Source: Physcia stellaris
Lineage: Eukaryota; Ascomycota; Lecanoromycetes; Caliciales; Physciaceae
Direction: 5' to 3'
Length of the DNA stretch: 64,000 nt
Assembly: GCA_018902385.1 (NCBI GenBank)
Contig: JABSSW010000002.1
Span: forward strand, 620,001 to 684,000
The position numbers and the translations under genes were made by a program. Positions 1 to 12,129 of this stretch are shown piece after piece. The notes below the pieces were generated by a model. That model had not been told where the DNA came from. It made no database searches and saw only the letters and a list, made by a program, of their open reading frames with translations. Position 1 is the first letter of the stretch, and the number at the start of each line of letters is the position of its first letter.

Positions 1-3000
1 TCATTGATAAAGAAATTGCGCAATTTGTATGCAACATGTTGAGCATGAATTTCGTATTTTTATTAAAATCGAAATTCATTATCGAATTCGACGATCGTCA
101 GATTTTTTCAATAATTCATGTCATTTATTTCAAGTTGACAATTGATTTGCATTTCGAATTGACAGTTTTTTTGTTCATCATCGATCTGAACAATCATTCG
201 ATAATTTTAGAAAAATCGTGAATGAACAAACATGAAATTATTTTGAATATGATTTACGATAAATTGATTTTCAAATCGTTCAAATGTAATCATCATGACA
301 ATATATTCATCAAAACAATGCAAATTCGACGTTTGAAAATTTTTGATTCAAATCGTCGATAAAACGTATTTAATTGACGTCGCGATATTTTTTTATCGAA
401 AACAAATAACGCGAAACATATTGTTGCAATAAAATTTCGATATACGATTTTATTTCGTTCGCAATTTAGATTTTTAACGTTTTACGTACAAAACGAATCA
501 AACGTATTCGATTCAAAATGTTTCGATTGTTTTATTCATTCGAAAATCGATCAAGATGACGAGTCGTTCGTCGTTGAATCAAATCATTCAAAAATTGATA
601 TCACAACGATTACGAAACGACATTCGTCAAAAAAAAATTTGAAAAAACAACGCAACAAGCGTTGAAAAATCAAAAACAACAATTCGAAATTTTTTCATTT
701 TCGAAATTGAATTCAAACGATTCGATGAATATCGCGATAATTGATGCGATTTTTTTGTTTATTCGTCGATTTCAAAATCGAAAACAAAAAATGCAATGTT
801 TTTTCATTACGATTAATCAAATCGATTTCGCGTTCAAAACATTGCGAACAAATTTTGAATCGTTGAAAATTGTTGTCATGATCAAAAAAATTTTGAAACA
901 CGAACAAATCAAATCGATTCTTGAACGTATAATGAAAAAAATATCGAAATATTTCAAACATTTGACAAAAATATTTGATTTTTAAAAAACAATTGAATTG
1001 TCGTCGCATCGAATTTACGATCACAAAATCGAATTTTTAAACGATAACAATACATTGTTTCGAAATCGAATATATTTTTTGTTCGAACTCAAACTTCAAA
1101 AATTCAAAAATATTTGAAAAATAATTTTCAAAAAAATTTCATCGTATTCAATCAAACAACATACGTTTCGTTCGTTTTATTTGCAATCAAATCAAATGAT
1201 CAATTACGTTTGTGTGTGAATTATCGACGATTTAATCACATCACGAAACGCAATCGATATTTCATTTTTTGATCGAAAAATTTTAATTAAAATGCAAAAT
1301 TGCAAATATTTGATCAAACTGAATATCATATCGATTTTCAACAAATTTCGAATGAAGTGAAAAAAATGAAAAATTCATCACATTCGTTATTTTCATGAAA
1401 TCGTACAAATATCGAATATTATTTTTCGAATTGATCAACGAATTCGCGAGTTGACAACATTACATGAACGATTTGTTGTTCAATTTTTTGAACGATTTTT
1501 GTCAAATTTATTTAAATGATATTTTCATTTACAGCAAATTCAAAAAAAACACATCGTTCACGTTCGTAAAATGTTGAAAAAATTCAAAAAAATCGAATTA
1601 CAAATGAATATTGAAAAATGCGAATTTTTCAAAAAAAAAATGACATTTTTGAACGTCATATTATCGATGAATGATTTTCGCATGAATTCGAAAAAAATAA
1701 AAATCATTGTCAATTGAAAACGTTTTACAAATTTGAAAAAAATGCAAATTTTCGTGAATTTCGTCAATTTTTACAAACGATTCATTCGTGACTTTTCGAA
1801 AAAAATTCGAATTTTCATTCGAATGATCAAAAAATTCGTGAATTTCGAATGAATTGTTGAAATCGAAAAAATTTTCAATTTTTTCAAAAAAACGATGATC
1901 GAAATTTTCATATTACGACATTACGATCGAATCAAACAAATCATTTTGAAAATTGATTTTTTTGATTACGTCAATGCGAAAATATTATTTCAATACGACG
2001 ACGAAAAATTTTGCATTTCGTTGTTTTTTATAATCGCAACATGATTTCAATCGAATGTAAAATTTATGACAAAAAATTGTTGATCATTATTCGTTGTTTA
2101 AAACATTGACGTTTTGAATTTGAAAACATTGAAAAATCGATCAAAATTTTCATCGATCACAAAAATTTGAAAATTTTCATAACGTCAAAAAATTAATTTT
2201 TCGTCAAATTCGTTGAACAGAAATTTTTCGAAAGTTCAATATTGTCATTCAATTTCAATTCGAAATTCAAAACGTTAAAACAAATGTTTTGATTCGTATG
2301 TTTGATTCACGATCAAAAACGATATTGACGAACGACATCAATATCGAAAACAAATATTGTTTATTTCGAAACGATTCGAAATTCACGCGATGAAAATTGA
2401 CGAATTTATTTATGAACGAGTTTTTGTTGTCAATCGAGTTGACGATGATTGCACGATTTATCGTGAAATTATCGAACAAAATTTCATTTCAATGAATGAA
2501 ATTGATTTACGAAATTGCATTGAAAAAAACGACGTTTTGTATCGAAAAAATCGACTTTGAATGTTCGTCGATGTTTTTTTATTCGTTGATTTTTTCAGAA
2601 AAATTCATGAATTTTTTGTTTCGAAACATTCAAATTTTAATCGCATGAAAAATTTTATACGTCGTGATTATTATTGATTCAACATGCGTAAAACGATTCG
2701 TCGATACGTACGTAATTGTCATGAATGTCAACGCACGAAAATTTTCAAAAATCGCAAAAACGATTTATTTATTTTTTTGATTATATTTTTGCAACGTTGA
2801 ATCGACATATCAATGAATTTCATTATCGAATTGTTCGACGTTCACGATCATAATGTCATATGCACGATAATTGACAAATTTTAAAAAACGTCATTACGTG
2901 TTTTGTATCGTCGACGACGAAAATATCAATGTTGAAATCACGATCAAAATATTCATCAATTACGTATTTCGTACACATGAATTATTTTTTTCGATAACGT

Positions 3001-3910
3001 TTGATCGAGATTTTCAATTCATATCGTTCGTTTGACAAACATTTTGTCGAATTCTCGACATCAAATGTAAATTTTTCATCGTTTTTCATTCAGAAATCGA
3101 TGAACAAATCGAAAAAGTCAATCAAAATATCGAAAGACAATTGCGACAGTATTGCAATTACATGCAGAACGATTGAAACGTTTGATTGTTCATGATCGAA
3201 TTTGCAAACAACAACGCAATATTTGCAACAACAAAATTATTTTCATTTTTCATCAATAAAAATTTTCATTTTCGTATGAGTTTTTCATCAAATTTTATTT
3301 CGTATGTTACAACGAGAAAGCGATTTTTGATCGTTAAAACAAAAAATATTATCGACACAATACAAAATATTCTCAATTACGTACGAGATCATGCAGAAAT
3401 GATTCAAAAGCGTATGACAATTCAAATCAACAAATATCGAAAAATCGTAAAGTACGTCGAAAAAAATTTCGTTTTTTTCGATCGACGAAACATCAAAACG
3501 ATCAAATCGTTTGACAAGCTCGATGACAAAAAATTAGATTTTTACAAAATATTACAACGTATGAGCAACTCATATCGATTCGAATTGTTTGAAATCATGC
3601 ATATTTACGATGTGTTTCATTGTTGATTTTTGCGCAAAGATTTTCGTGATTCATTCGAAAATCAAATCAATAAATTTTTTGATTTTGTCATAATCAATGA
3701 AAACTTCGAATGAAAAATGAACGATATTTTGAAATTTCGATATTATTACAATCGTTTTCAATATCGTGTCAATTGATCGAATTGATCGCATGATCGAACA
3801 TAATATTATATCGACAACGAAAAATTTGATAATGTTCGCGACGTAATAAACGATTTTTATCGCATTCATTTCACGATTGCAAATTCAAAATCGTTCAAAA
3901 CGTTGATTTC
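1..3910 (+). pseudogene. Pol remnant of copy 1 (PR end, RT, RNase H, integrase, chromodomain-like)
   Basis: The protease tail is at 1-220. Reverse transcriptase follows at about 1,140-1,530 and carries a YLND box where an active enzyme has YxDD. RNase H lies near 1,900-2,110, ending where a conserved Trp reads TGA. The integrase zinc region still shows CHECQRT near 2,715-2,735, followed by the core domain near 2,815-3,200. The C-terminal part runs to a TGA at 3,624-3,626, again at a probable ancestral Trp. A chromodomain-like stretch follows near 3,690-3,900, interrupted by TGA codons at Trp-like positions. Several frame changes also occur. This is a dead copy with no intact ORF. Confidence 0.85.
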
Positions 3911-4346
3911 AATATTTCAAAACGTCGTCAACGAATCAAATTTTTCGATGAATCGTCGTCGTTTTCGAAAAAAGATCGTCATGTTGACATTAATCGAAAT
4001 TACATTCGATTAAAATTTGAAAATTTCGAATTCAATACATTCATTTCGATTTCATTTTCGCAACGTTCTCGCGATTTTTAATTTTCGTTATCGTTTCGAT
4101 GTTATTTACAATCAGAATTTACGTCGCATGAAGAATTGAATCGTGTCAAAAACATTTTCAAAAATTGTTGTCAAATTTTATCGAATTTTGAAACAATAAC
4201 GAAACATTTGAAAATGAAAAATGATAATCGTGAAATTTTTGAATTTTGCAAACATTCAAATCAATCGACAAGATTTTCAACAAAATTTTTCAATTTCGAA
4301 ATAACAACGAATCGTCGAAACGACGCTCGCGAAAAGAAGAAAATAA

Positions 4347-4570
4347 TGTTACGAACATGTTTGACAAATAAGTTTGACAAATAGATAATTGATATGATAT
4401 GTGATCGAGCAACGAGTTATGCTTTAATTTTACGTTGAAATTAACGTGATTTGAAACTTGACGTCGCACACTGTTTGCAATTTCAACATTTTGTATTTAT
4501 TTGTTTCTGCAGACTTATTGTCTTCGTCTAGTTAATCAATAATACGTCTATTCAAGCACGATTCATGATA
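4347..4570 (+). repeat. 3' LTR of copy 1 (224 bp)
   Basis: The repeat starts TGTTACGAACATG and ends ATTCATGATA. It matches the 224-bp LTR at 10,872-11,095 and, in reverse complement, the 235-bp LTRs of copy 3. It is joined directly to a further copy of its own last 51 bp, which is the left end of copy 2. Confidence 0.85.
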
Positions 4571-4621
4571 GTTTTCGTTTAATTAATCAATAATACGTTT
4601 ATTCAAACACGATTCATGATA
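4571..4621 (+). repeat. Partial LTR end (51 bp) forming the left edge of copy 2
   Basis: These 51 bases repeat the last 51 bases of the preceding LTR (4,520-4,570) with a few C/T and G/A differences. They are followed by the same leader sequence that follows the 5' LTR of copy 3. Copy 2 therefore has only the terminal quarter of a 5' LTR of its own. This fits recombination between elements or a local tandem duplication at the LTR end. Confidence 0.75.
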
Positions 4622-4891
4622 TTACAATAAGTTTTTAATTTTATCGTTCGTCGTGATACGCGAACGTTCAAAAATAAAATTTCAAATCGAACAAGTTTTT
4701 TTGACGAAACAAACAACGAAAAACTTTGTTGATCAAACAAACGATCAAAAGTTTTTTTGACGAAACATTTGACGAAAATCGTGAAATAACAAATCGAATT
4801 TTCACGCAAACGACGATATTTTCGACGATAAAAAAAAATTGATTCGATTATTTTTTTTTTTTTATCATTTTTCAACTTTTCATTTCTAATT

Positions 4892-6350
4892 ATGATTCGA
4901 AATCATCACGAAACAATTTTTTTCGAATTTTCTATTTCGATGAAACAACGTTTCAAAACGTTACGTTTCAATGTGAATCGTATGTTACAAAAAATCAATG
5001 ACAATTTTTTCGACGAGAATTTCGTCGAACAATTCAAACGTCGTCGATTTGTTTCAACGATAATTCATAAAAATGAAAAATGAAAAAATCATTTATTTTT
5101 GAACATCGTCATCATCGATCAATTGAAATGATAAATCAATCAAAAAATCATCGATTTTTGAAAAAAAATTTGATCGATTACGCATTGATCGTGACAATTA
5201 TTTGAACGTTTTGATTCAATATCAAAATTTATACAATATCGTCAACGTCGATCGTGACGAACTGATCAATACAAACGTTAAATTCGATAAAATTCGTAAA
5301 AAATAAATACATTGAAAACTAATTACGAACAAAAACGTGATCGATTTTTATCAAACAAACAAAATTACATTTTTTTCAAAAAAAATCATGACGTTTTGTT
5401 AATCACGATTCGCGATCGTACACGAAATTTTGATGACGACGATGAAAACAACGACGACGAAATCAACGTAATTAATTTTTTCAATAAAAACAAACGACGT
5501 TCAAAAATTCATTCAGATTTTTTTTTAAACAATCGATGAAATGAAATTTATTTGACGTGTTTGAAAAACAAAAATGCATAATAAAATGACGATTAACGTC
5601 GATCATTACGACACGAACATAATCGCAATCATTATTGTGATTGATTGAATTGAAAATAATGTCGATAATCACATACAATCGATACGTGATATCGACATGA
5701 ATTATTTCAAAAATTGACATATGATATTGAAATTTTTGAATTTCATTTTCGAAAATTTTGATTTCAAACACAATATGCGTATTCAATTTCGAACATTGAT
5801 CATAAATATTCAGAATTTTCAATTTTTTTATTTTATTTTTTTTCGTTTTAACAATTCAATCGATTATAGCGAAATCATCAAAATCGAAAAATTAATGAAA
5901 AAAATTTCCTGAAATTTGAAAAAGACGATGAATGTATATTTTCGCGAATTCATTACGTTCGACGAAATTCGAATCATTTTGCAACAAATATACAATCGAC
6001 AATCAAATTTTCGAAAAAAAAAATCGCGACACGTTAACAACGTTTTGAATTGTTTCAATTCAAATCAATTTTTGTCGTTTCGATTTCGATATTTTTTACG
6101 AAATTTGTTATTTCGATTTTTTTCGTGAAATTTGTCGTTTATTTTCATTTTAACGTTGAAATCAAAATTCATAATTCGATGACAAACAAATTAATCGTCA
6201 TGAACAAATATTTTATATGCGATGAAATCGATTACGTATGAAAAATGTGTTCGAACGTTTACAAACATCAAAAACGTCATTGACACAAAATGCAAATGTT
6301 TTACATGAACATGATCAACGAATCGAACGAATTTGATTCGAAAAATTGAT
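4892..6350 (+). pseudogene. Gag remnant of copy 2 with a ruined zinc knuckle
   Basis: Broken frames run from an ATG at 4,892 through a charged, coiled-coil-like middle (about 5,312-5,540) to a zinc-knuckle position near 6,205-6,260. In copy 2 the knuckle has lost its first Cys (now Tyr) and its His (now Tyr). The equivalent place in copy 3 keeps the C-x2-C-x4-H-x4-C spacing around an in-frame TGA. Assignment as Gag rests on this knuckle and on position between leader and protease. There is no intact protein. Confidence 0.75.
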
Positions 6351-6410
6351 AATTCACATCAAAAACGCGATTGATAAATATTTAAAAAAATTTTTATTCA
6401 TCATGACGAA

Positions 6411-9400
6411 TTGTTTGATTTTTTTGTCAAACGATTTTTAATCATCAATTGTACGTTGTCATTTAACGATAATAAACATAAATTAAAAATTTTAATAAAC
6501 ATTAATGCAATTGATTATGTTTTCATTGATAAAAAAATTGCGCAATTTGTATGCAACATGTTGAACATGAATTTCGTATTTTTATTAAAATCGAAATTCA
6601 TTATCGAATTCGACGATTGTCAAATTTTTTCAATAATTCATGTCATTTATTTCAAGTTGACAATTGATTTGCATTTCGAATTGACAATTTTTTTGTTCAT
6701 TATCGATTTAAACAATCATTCGATAATTTTAAAAAAATCGTGAATAAACAAACATGAAATTATTTTGAATATAATTTACGATAAATTGATTTTCAAATCG
6801 TTCAAATATAATCATCATGACAATATATTCATCAAAACAGTGTAAATTCGACGTTTGAAATTTTTTGATTCAAATCGTCGATAAAACGTATTTAATTGAC
6901 GTCGCGATGTTTTTTTATCGAAAACAAATAACGCGAAACATATTGTTGCAATAAAATTTCGATATACGATTTTATTTCGTTCGCAATTTAATTTTTCAAC
7001 GTTTTATGTACAAAACGAATCAGACGCATTCGATTCAAAATGTTTCGATTGTTTTATTTATTCGAAAATCAATCAAAATGACGAATCGTTCGTCGTTAAA
7101 TCAAATCATTCAAAAATTAATATCACAACGATTACGAAAACGACATTCGTCAAAAAAAAAATTTGAAAAAACAACGCAACAAACGTTGAAAAATCAAAAA
7201 ACAACAATTCGAAATTTTTTTATTTTCGAAATTGAATTCAAACGATTCGATGAATATCGCGATAATTAATGCGATTTTTTTTTGTTTATTCGTCGATTTC
7301 AAAAATCGAAAATAAAAAAAACAATATTTTTTTATTACGATCAATCAAATCGATTTCGCATTCAAAACATTGCGAACAAATTTTGAATCGTTAAAAATTG
7401 TCGTCATGATCAAAAAAATTTTGAAACACGAACAAATCAAATCGATTTTTGAACGTATAATGAAAAAAATACTGAAATATTTCAAACATTTGTCAAAAAT
7501 ATTCGATTTTCAAAAAAAATCAATTGAATTGTCGTCGTATCGATTTTACGATCACAAAATCGAATTTTTAAACGATAACAATATTTTTTGTTCGAATTCA
7601 AATTTCAAAAATTCGAAAAAATATTTGAAAAATAATTTTCAAAAAAATTTTATCGTATTCAATCAAACAATATACGTTTCGTTCGTTTTATTTGCAATCA
7701 AATCAAATAATCAATTACGTTTGTGTGTAAATTATCGACGATTTAATCACATCACGAAACGCAATCGATATTTCATTTTTTTGATCGAAAAATTTTTAAT
7801 TAAAATGCAAAATTGCAAATATTTGATCAAACTGAATATTATATCGATTTTTAACAAGTTTCGAATGAATGAAAAAAATGAAAAATTTATTATATTCGTT
7901 ATTTTCATGAAATCGTACAAATATCGAATATTATTTTTCGAATTGATCAACGAATTCGCGAATTGACAACATTACATAAACGATTTGCTGTTCAATTTTT
8001 TGAACGATTTTTGTCAAATTTATTTAAATGATATTTTTATTTACAACAAATTCAAAAAAAAAACACATCGTTCACGTTCGTAAAATGTTGAAAAAATTCA
8101 AAAAAATCGAATTACAAATGAATATTGAAAAATGCGAATTTTTCAAAAAAAAAATGACATTTTTGAACGTCATATTATCGATAAATGATTTTCGCATAAA
8201 TTCGAAAAAAATAAAAATCATTGTCAATTGAAAACGTTTTTCAAATTTGAAAAAAATACAAATTTTCGTAAATTTCGTCAATTTTTACAAACGATTCATT
8301 CGTGATTTTTCGAAAAAAATTCGAATTTTCATTTGAATGATCAAGAAATTCGTGAATTTCGAATGAATTGTTGAAATCGAAAAAATTTTCAATTTTTTCA
8401 AAAAAACGATGATCGAAATTTTCATATTACGACATTACGATCGAATCAAACAAATCATTTTGAAAATTGATTTTTTTGATTACGTCAATGCAAAAATATT
8501 ATTTCAATACGACGACGAAAAAATTTTATATTTCGTTGTTTTTTATAATCGCAACATGATTTCAATCGAATGCAATTACGAAATTTATAACAAAAAATTG
8601 TTGATTATTATTCGTTGTTTAAAACATTGACGTTTTGAATTTAAAAACATTAAAAAATTGATCAAAATTTTCATCGATTACAAAAATTGAAAAATTTTCA
8701 TAACGTCAAAGAAATTAATTTTTCGTCAAATTCGTTGAGCAGAAATTTTTTCGAAATTCAATATTGTTATTCAATTTCAATTCGAAATTCAAAACGTTAA
8801 AACAAATGTTTTGATTCGTATATTTGATTCACGATCAAAAAACGATATTGACGAACGACATCAATATCGAAAACAAATATTGTTTATTTCGAAACGATTC
8901 GAAATTCACGCGATGAAAATTGACGAATTTATTTATGAACGAGTTTTTGTTGTCAACAAAATTTACGATAATTGCACGATTTATCGTGAAATTATCGAAC
9001 AAAATTTCATTTCAATGAATGAAATGAATTTACGAAATTGCATTGAAAAAAACGACGTTTTGTATCGAAAAAATCGATTTTGAATGCTCGTCGATATTTT
9101 TTTATTCGTTAATTTTTTCAAAAAAATTCATAAATTTTTTGTTTCGAAACATTCAAATTTTAATCGCATGAAAAATTTTATACGTCGCGATTATTATTGA
9201 TTCAACATGCGCAAAACGATTCGTCGATATAAACGTAATTGTTATAAATGTCAACGTACGAAATTTTTCAAAAATCGCAAAAACGATTTATTTATTTTTT
9301 TGATTATATTTTTGCAACGTTAAATCGACATATTAATGAATTTCATTATCGAATTGTTCGATATTCACGATCATAATATCATATACACGATAATTGACAA

Positions 9401-10430
9401 ATTCAACAAAAAATGTTATTACGTGTTTTGTATTGTCGACGACGAAAATATCAATATTGAAATCACGATCAAAATATTCATCAATTACGTATTTCGTATA
9501 TATAAATTATTTTTTTCGATAACGTTTGATTGAAATTTTCAATTCATATTGTTCGTTTGACAAATATTTTGTCGAATTTTCGATATCAAATGTAAATTTT
9601 TTATCGTTTTTCATTTAAAAATCGATAAACAAATCGAAAAAATCAATCAAAATATCGAAAAACAATTGCGACAATATTGCAATTACATGCAAAACGATTG
9701 AAACGTTTGATTGTTCATGATCGAATTTACAAACAACAACGCAATATTTGCAACAACAAAATTATTTTCATTTTTTATCAATAAAAATTTTCATTTTCGT
9801 ATAAATTTTTTATCAAATTTTATTTCGTATGTTACAACGAAAAAACGATTTTTAATCGTCAAAACAAAAAATATTATCGACACGATACAAAATATTTTCA
9901 ATTACGTACGAAATCATGCAAAAATAATTTAAAAACGTATAACAATTCAAATTAACAAATATCGAAAAATTGTAAAATACGTCAAAAAAAATTTCGTTTT
10001 TTTCGATCGACGAAACATCAAAACGATCAAATCGTTTGACAAGCTCGATGACAAAAAATTAGATTTTTACAAAATATTACAACGTATGAGCAACTCATAT
10101 CGATTCGAATTGTTTGAAATCATGCATATTTACGATGTGTTTCATTGTTGATTTTTGCGCAAAGATTTTCGTGATTCATTCGAAAATCAAATCAATAAAT
10201 TTTTTGATTTTGTCATAATCAACGAAAATTTCGAATGAAAAATGAACGATATTTTGAAATTTCGATATTATTACAATCGTTTTCAATATCGTGTCAATTG
10301 ATCGAATTGATCGCATGATCGAACATAATATTATATCGACAACGAAAAATTTGATAATGTTCGCGACGTAATAAACGATTTTTATCGCATTCATTTCACG
10401 ATTGCAAATTCAAAATCGTTCAAAACGTTG
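6411..10430 (+). pseudogene. Pol remnant of copy 2 (PR, RT, RNase H, integrase, chromodomain-like)
   Basis: An aspartic-protease-like block lies at 6,411-6,743. Its catalytic triad reads Asn-Ile-Asn instead of Asp-Ser/Thr-Gly. RT lies at 7,370-8,060 (conserved stretch QLRLCVNYRRFNHITKRNR) with YLND in place of YxDD. RNase H is at 8,409-8,630, and the integrase core starts near 9,336. The C-terminal and chromodomain-like segments run to about 10,430. Segments end at TGA codons exactly where Gypsy proteins normally have Trp, for example 7,964-7,966, 8,628-8,630 and 10,149-10,151. Pro, Gly and Ala are nearly absent from the translations, as expected if CCN, GGN and GCN codons were converted. Confidence 0.88.
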
Positions 10431-10871
10431 ATTTTAATATTTCAAAACGTCGTCAACGAATCAAATTTTTTAACGAATTGTCGTCGTTTTCGAAAAAAAA
10501 TCGTCATGTTAACATTAATCAAAATTACATTCGATTAAAATTTGAAAATTTCGAATTCAATATATTCATTTCGATTTCATTTTCGCAACGTTTTCGCAAT
10601 TTTTAATTTTCGTTATCGTTTCGATGTTATTTACAATCAAAATTTACGTCGCATGAAAAACTGAATCGTGTCAAAAACATTTTCAAAAATTGTTGTCAAA
10701 TTTTATCGAATTTTGAAACAATAACGAAACATTTGAAAATGAAAAATGATAATCGTGAAATTTTCGAATTTTGCAAATATTCAAATCGATCAACAAAATT
10801 TTCAACAAGATTTTTCAATTTCGAAACAACAACGAATCGTCGAAACGACGTTCGCGAAAAAAAAAAAATAA

Positions 10872-11095
10872 TGTTACGAACATGTTTGACAAGTAAATCG
10901 AACAAGTAAATAATTGATATAATATATGATCAAACAACGAATTATGTTTTAATTTTACGTTGAAATTAACGTGATTTGAAATTTGACGTCGCACATTGTT
11001 TGCAATTTCAATATTTTGTATTTATTTGTTTTTGCAAATTTATTGTTTTCGTTTAATTAGTCAATAATACGTCTATTCAAACACGACTCATGATA
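10872..11095 (+). repeat. 3' LTR of copy 2 (224 bp)
   Basis: It has the same 224-bp length and the same ends (TGTTACG at the start, CATGATA at the end) as the LTR at 4,347-4,570, and differs by scattered C/T and G/A changes. It marks the left border of the inverted-repeat spacer. Confidence 0.85.
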
Positions 11096-11404
11096 ATTAT
11101 CGTTTTTGACGACAAAATGCATAAATACATTAAACGAAAATAATGATTAACGCGTGAAAAATAAATCAATTATGTTCGTCAACATTCGAATTTATTGTTT
11201 CAATGCATGATTACAAATGCGATAAAATCGTGACATCATTTTCTCAAAACGCACGCGAAAAATGAATTATTTTCACATTATTTGAATGATATTCGTTAAC
11301 AAATATTCAAAAAAAAATACAATGTTTTAATTTTCGTTGACGAAAATCGTTCGTCACGTCAATCACATCGATGATTAATAACGTCATCGTGTTCAAAAAA
11401 CGAT
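11096..11404. other. Spacer of the large inverted repeat (309 bp)
   Basis: This AT-rich segment between two convergent 3' LTRs does not match either element internally, as far as I can see. It contains no ORF of note. It shows the same scarcity of CpC and CpT as the elements, so it was mutated with them although it appears unique in this window. Confidence 0.6.
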
Positions 11405-11639
11405 TATCATGAATCGTGTTTGAATAAACGTATTATTGACTAGTTAAACGAAGACAATAAATCTGCAAAAACAAATAAATACAAAATGATGAAATTGTAA
11501 ACAATGTGCGAACGTCAAATTTCAAATCACATTAATTTCGTCAAAAAATTAAAACATAATTCGATTCAAACATATTTGTTTAATCATTTATTATATCAAT
11601 TATTTATCAATTATTTATTTGTCAAACATGTTCGTAACA
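11405..11639 (-). repeat. 3' LTR of copy 3 (235 bp)
   Basis: It is the reverse complement of the family LTR. It is 11 bp longer than the LTRs of copies 1 and 2 because a short AATTATTTATC-like unit is doubled near 11,600-11,620. The same extra unit is present in the 5' LTR of copy 3, so it predates that insertion. Confidence 0.85.
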
Positions 11640-12129
11640 TTATTTTTTTCTTTTCGCGAACGTCGTCTCGACGATTCGTTGTTGTTGCGAAATTTGAAAA
11701 TTTTGTTGAAAATCTTGTTGAAAATTTTGTTGATCAAATTGTATAATTGCAAAATTCAAAAATTTTACGATCATCATTTTTTATTTTTTAATATTTTAAT
11801 GACATTTCAACGTTCGATAAAATTTGACGACAATTTTTAAAAATATTTTTAACACGATTCAATTTTTTATGCGATATAAATTTTGATTGTAAATAACACG
11901 AAAAAAATAATAAAAATCGAATTGTTGAATAAAAATCGTGAAATCAAAAACAAATAAATGAAAATTGAATTCGTGACGTCAAATGTTAATCGAAAATAAT
12001 TTCGATTAATGTTAACATAACGATTTTTTTTCGAAAACGACGACGATTCGCTGAGAAATTTGATTCGTTGACGACGATTTGAAATATTAAAATTAATGTT
12101 TTGAACAATTTTGAATTTGTTGTCGTGAA

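Larger units (their letters stand above)
1..4570 (+). mobile_element. Degraded Ty3/Gypsy LTR retrotransposon, copy 1 (5' truncated by window edge)
   Basis: The sequence begins inside the protease region and runs through reverse transcriptase, RNase H, integrase and a chromodomain-like segment to a 3' LTR. It is colinear with copy 2 at an offset of about 6,525 bp, so only the window edge removes its 5' part. Every long frame is broken by missense changes and stops. Base composition is extremely AT-rich and almost all remaining C residues precede A or G. Copy 1 keeps slightly more unmutated CpT/ApG sites than copy 2 (for example around 3,361-3,460). It cannot encode active proteins. The family assignment rests on domain order and recognisable motifs, not on a database search. 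Confidence 0.9.
4571..11095 (+). mobile_element. Degraded Ty3/Gypsy LTR retrotransposon, copy 2
   Basis: This copy spans about 6.5 kb: a partial 5' LTR, leader, gag, protease, RT, RNase H, integrase, a chromodomain-like segment and a 224-bp 3' LTR. Gag and Pol appear as separate frames, but stops make the original frame relation uncertain. It is head-to-tail with copy 1 and tail-to-tail with copy 3. Mutations are transitions of C to T and G to A. In seven 60-base lines sampled across copies 2 and 3 I counted 40 C residues: 19 before A, 21 before G and none before C or T. The copy is inactive. Confidence 0.9.
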
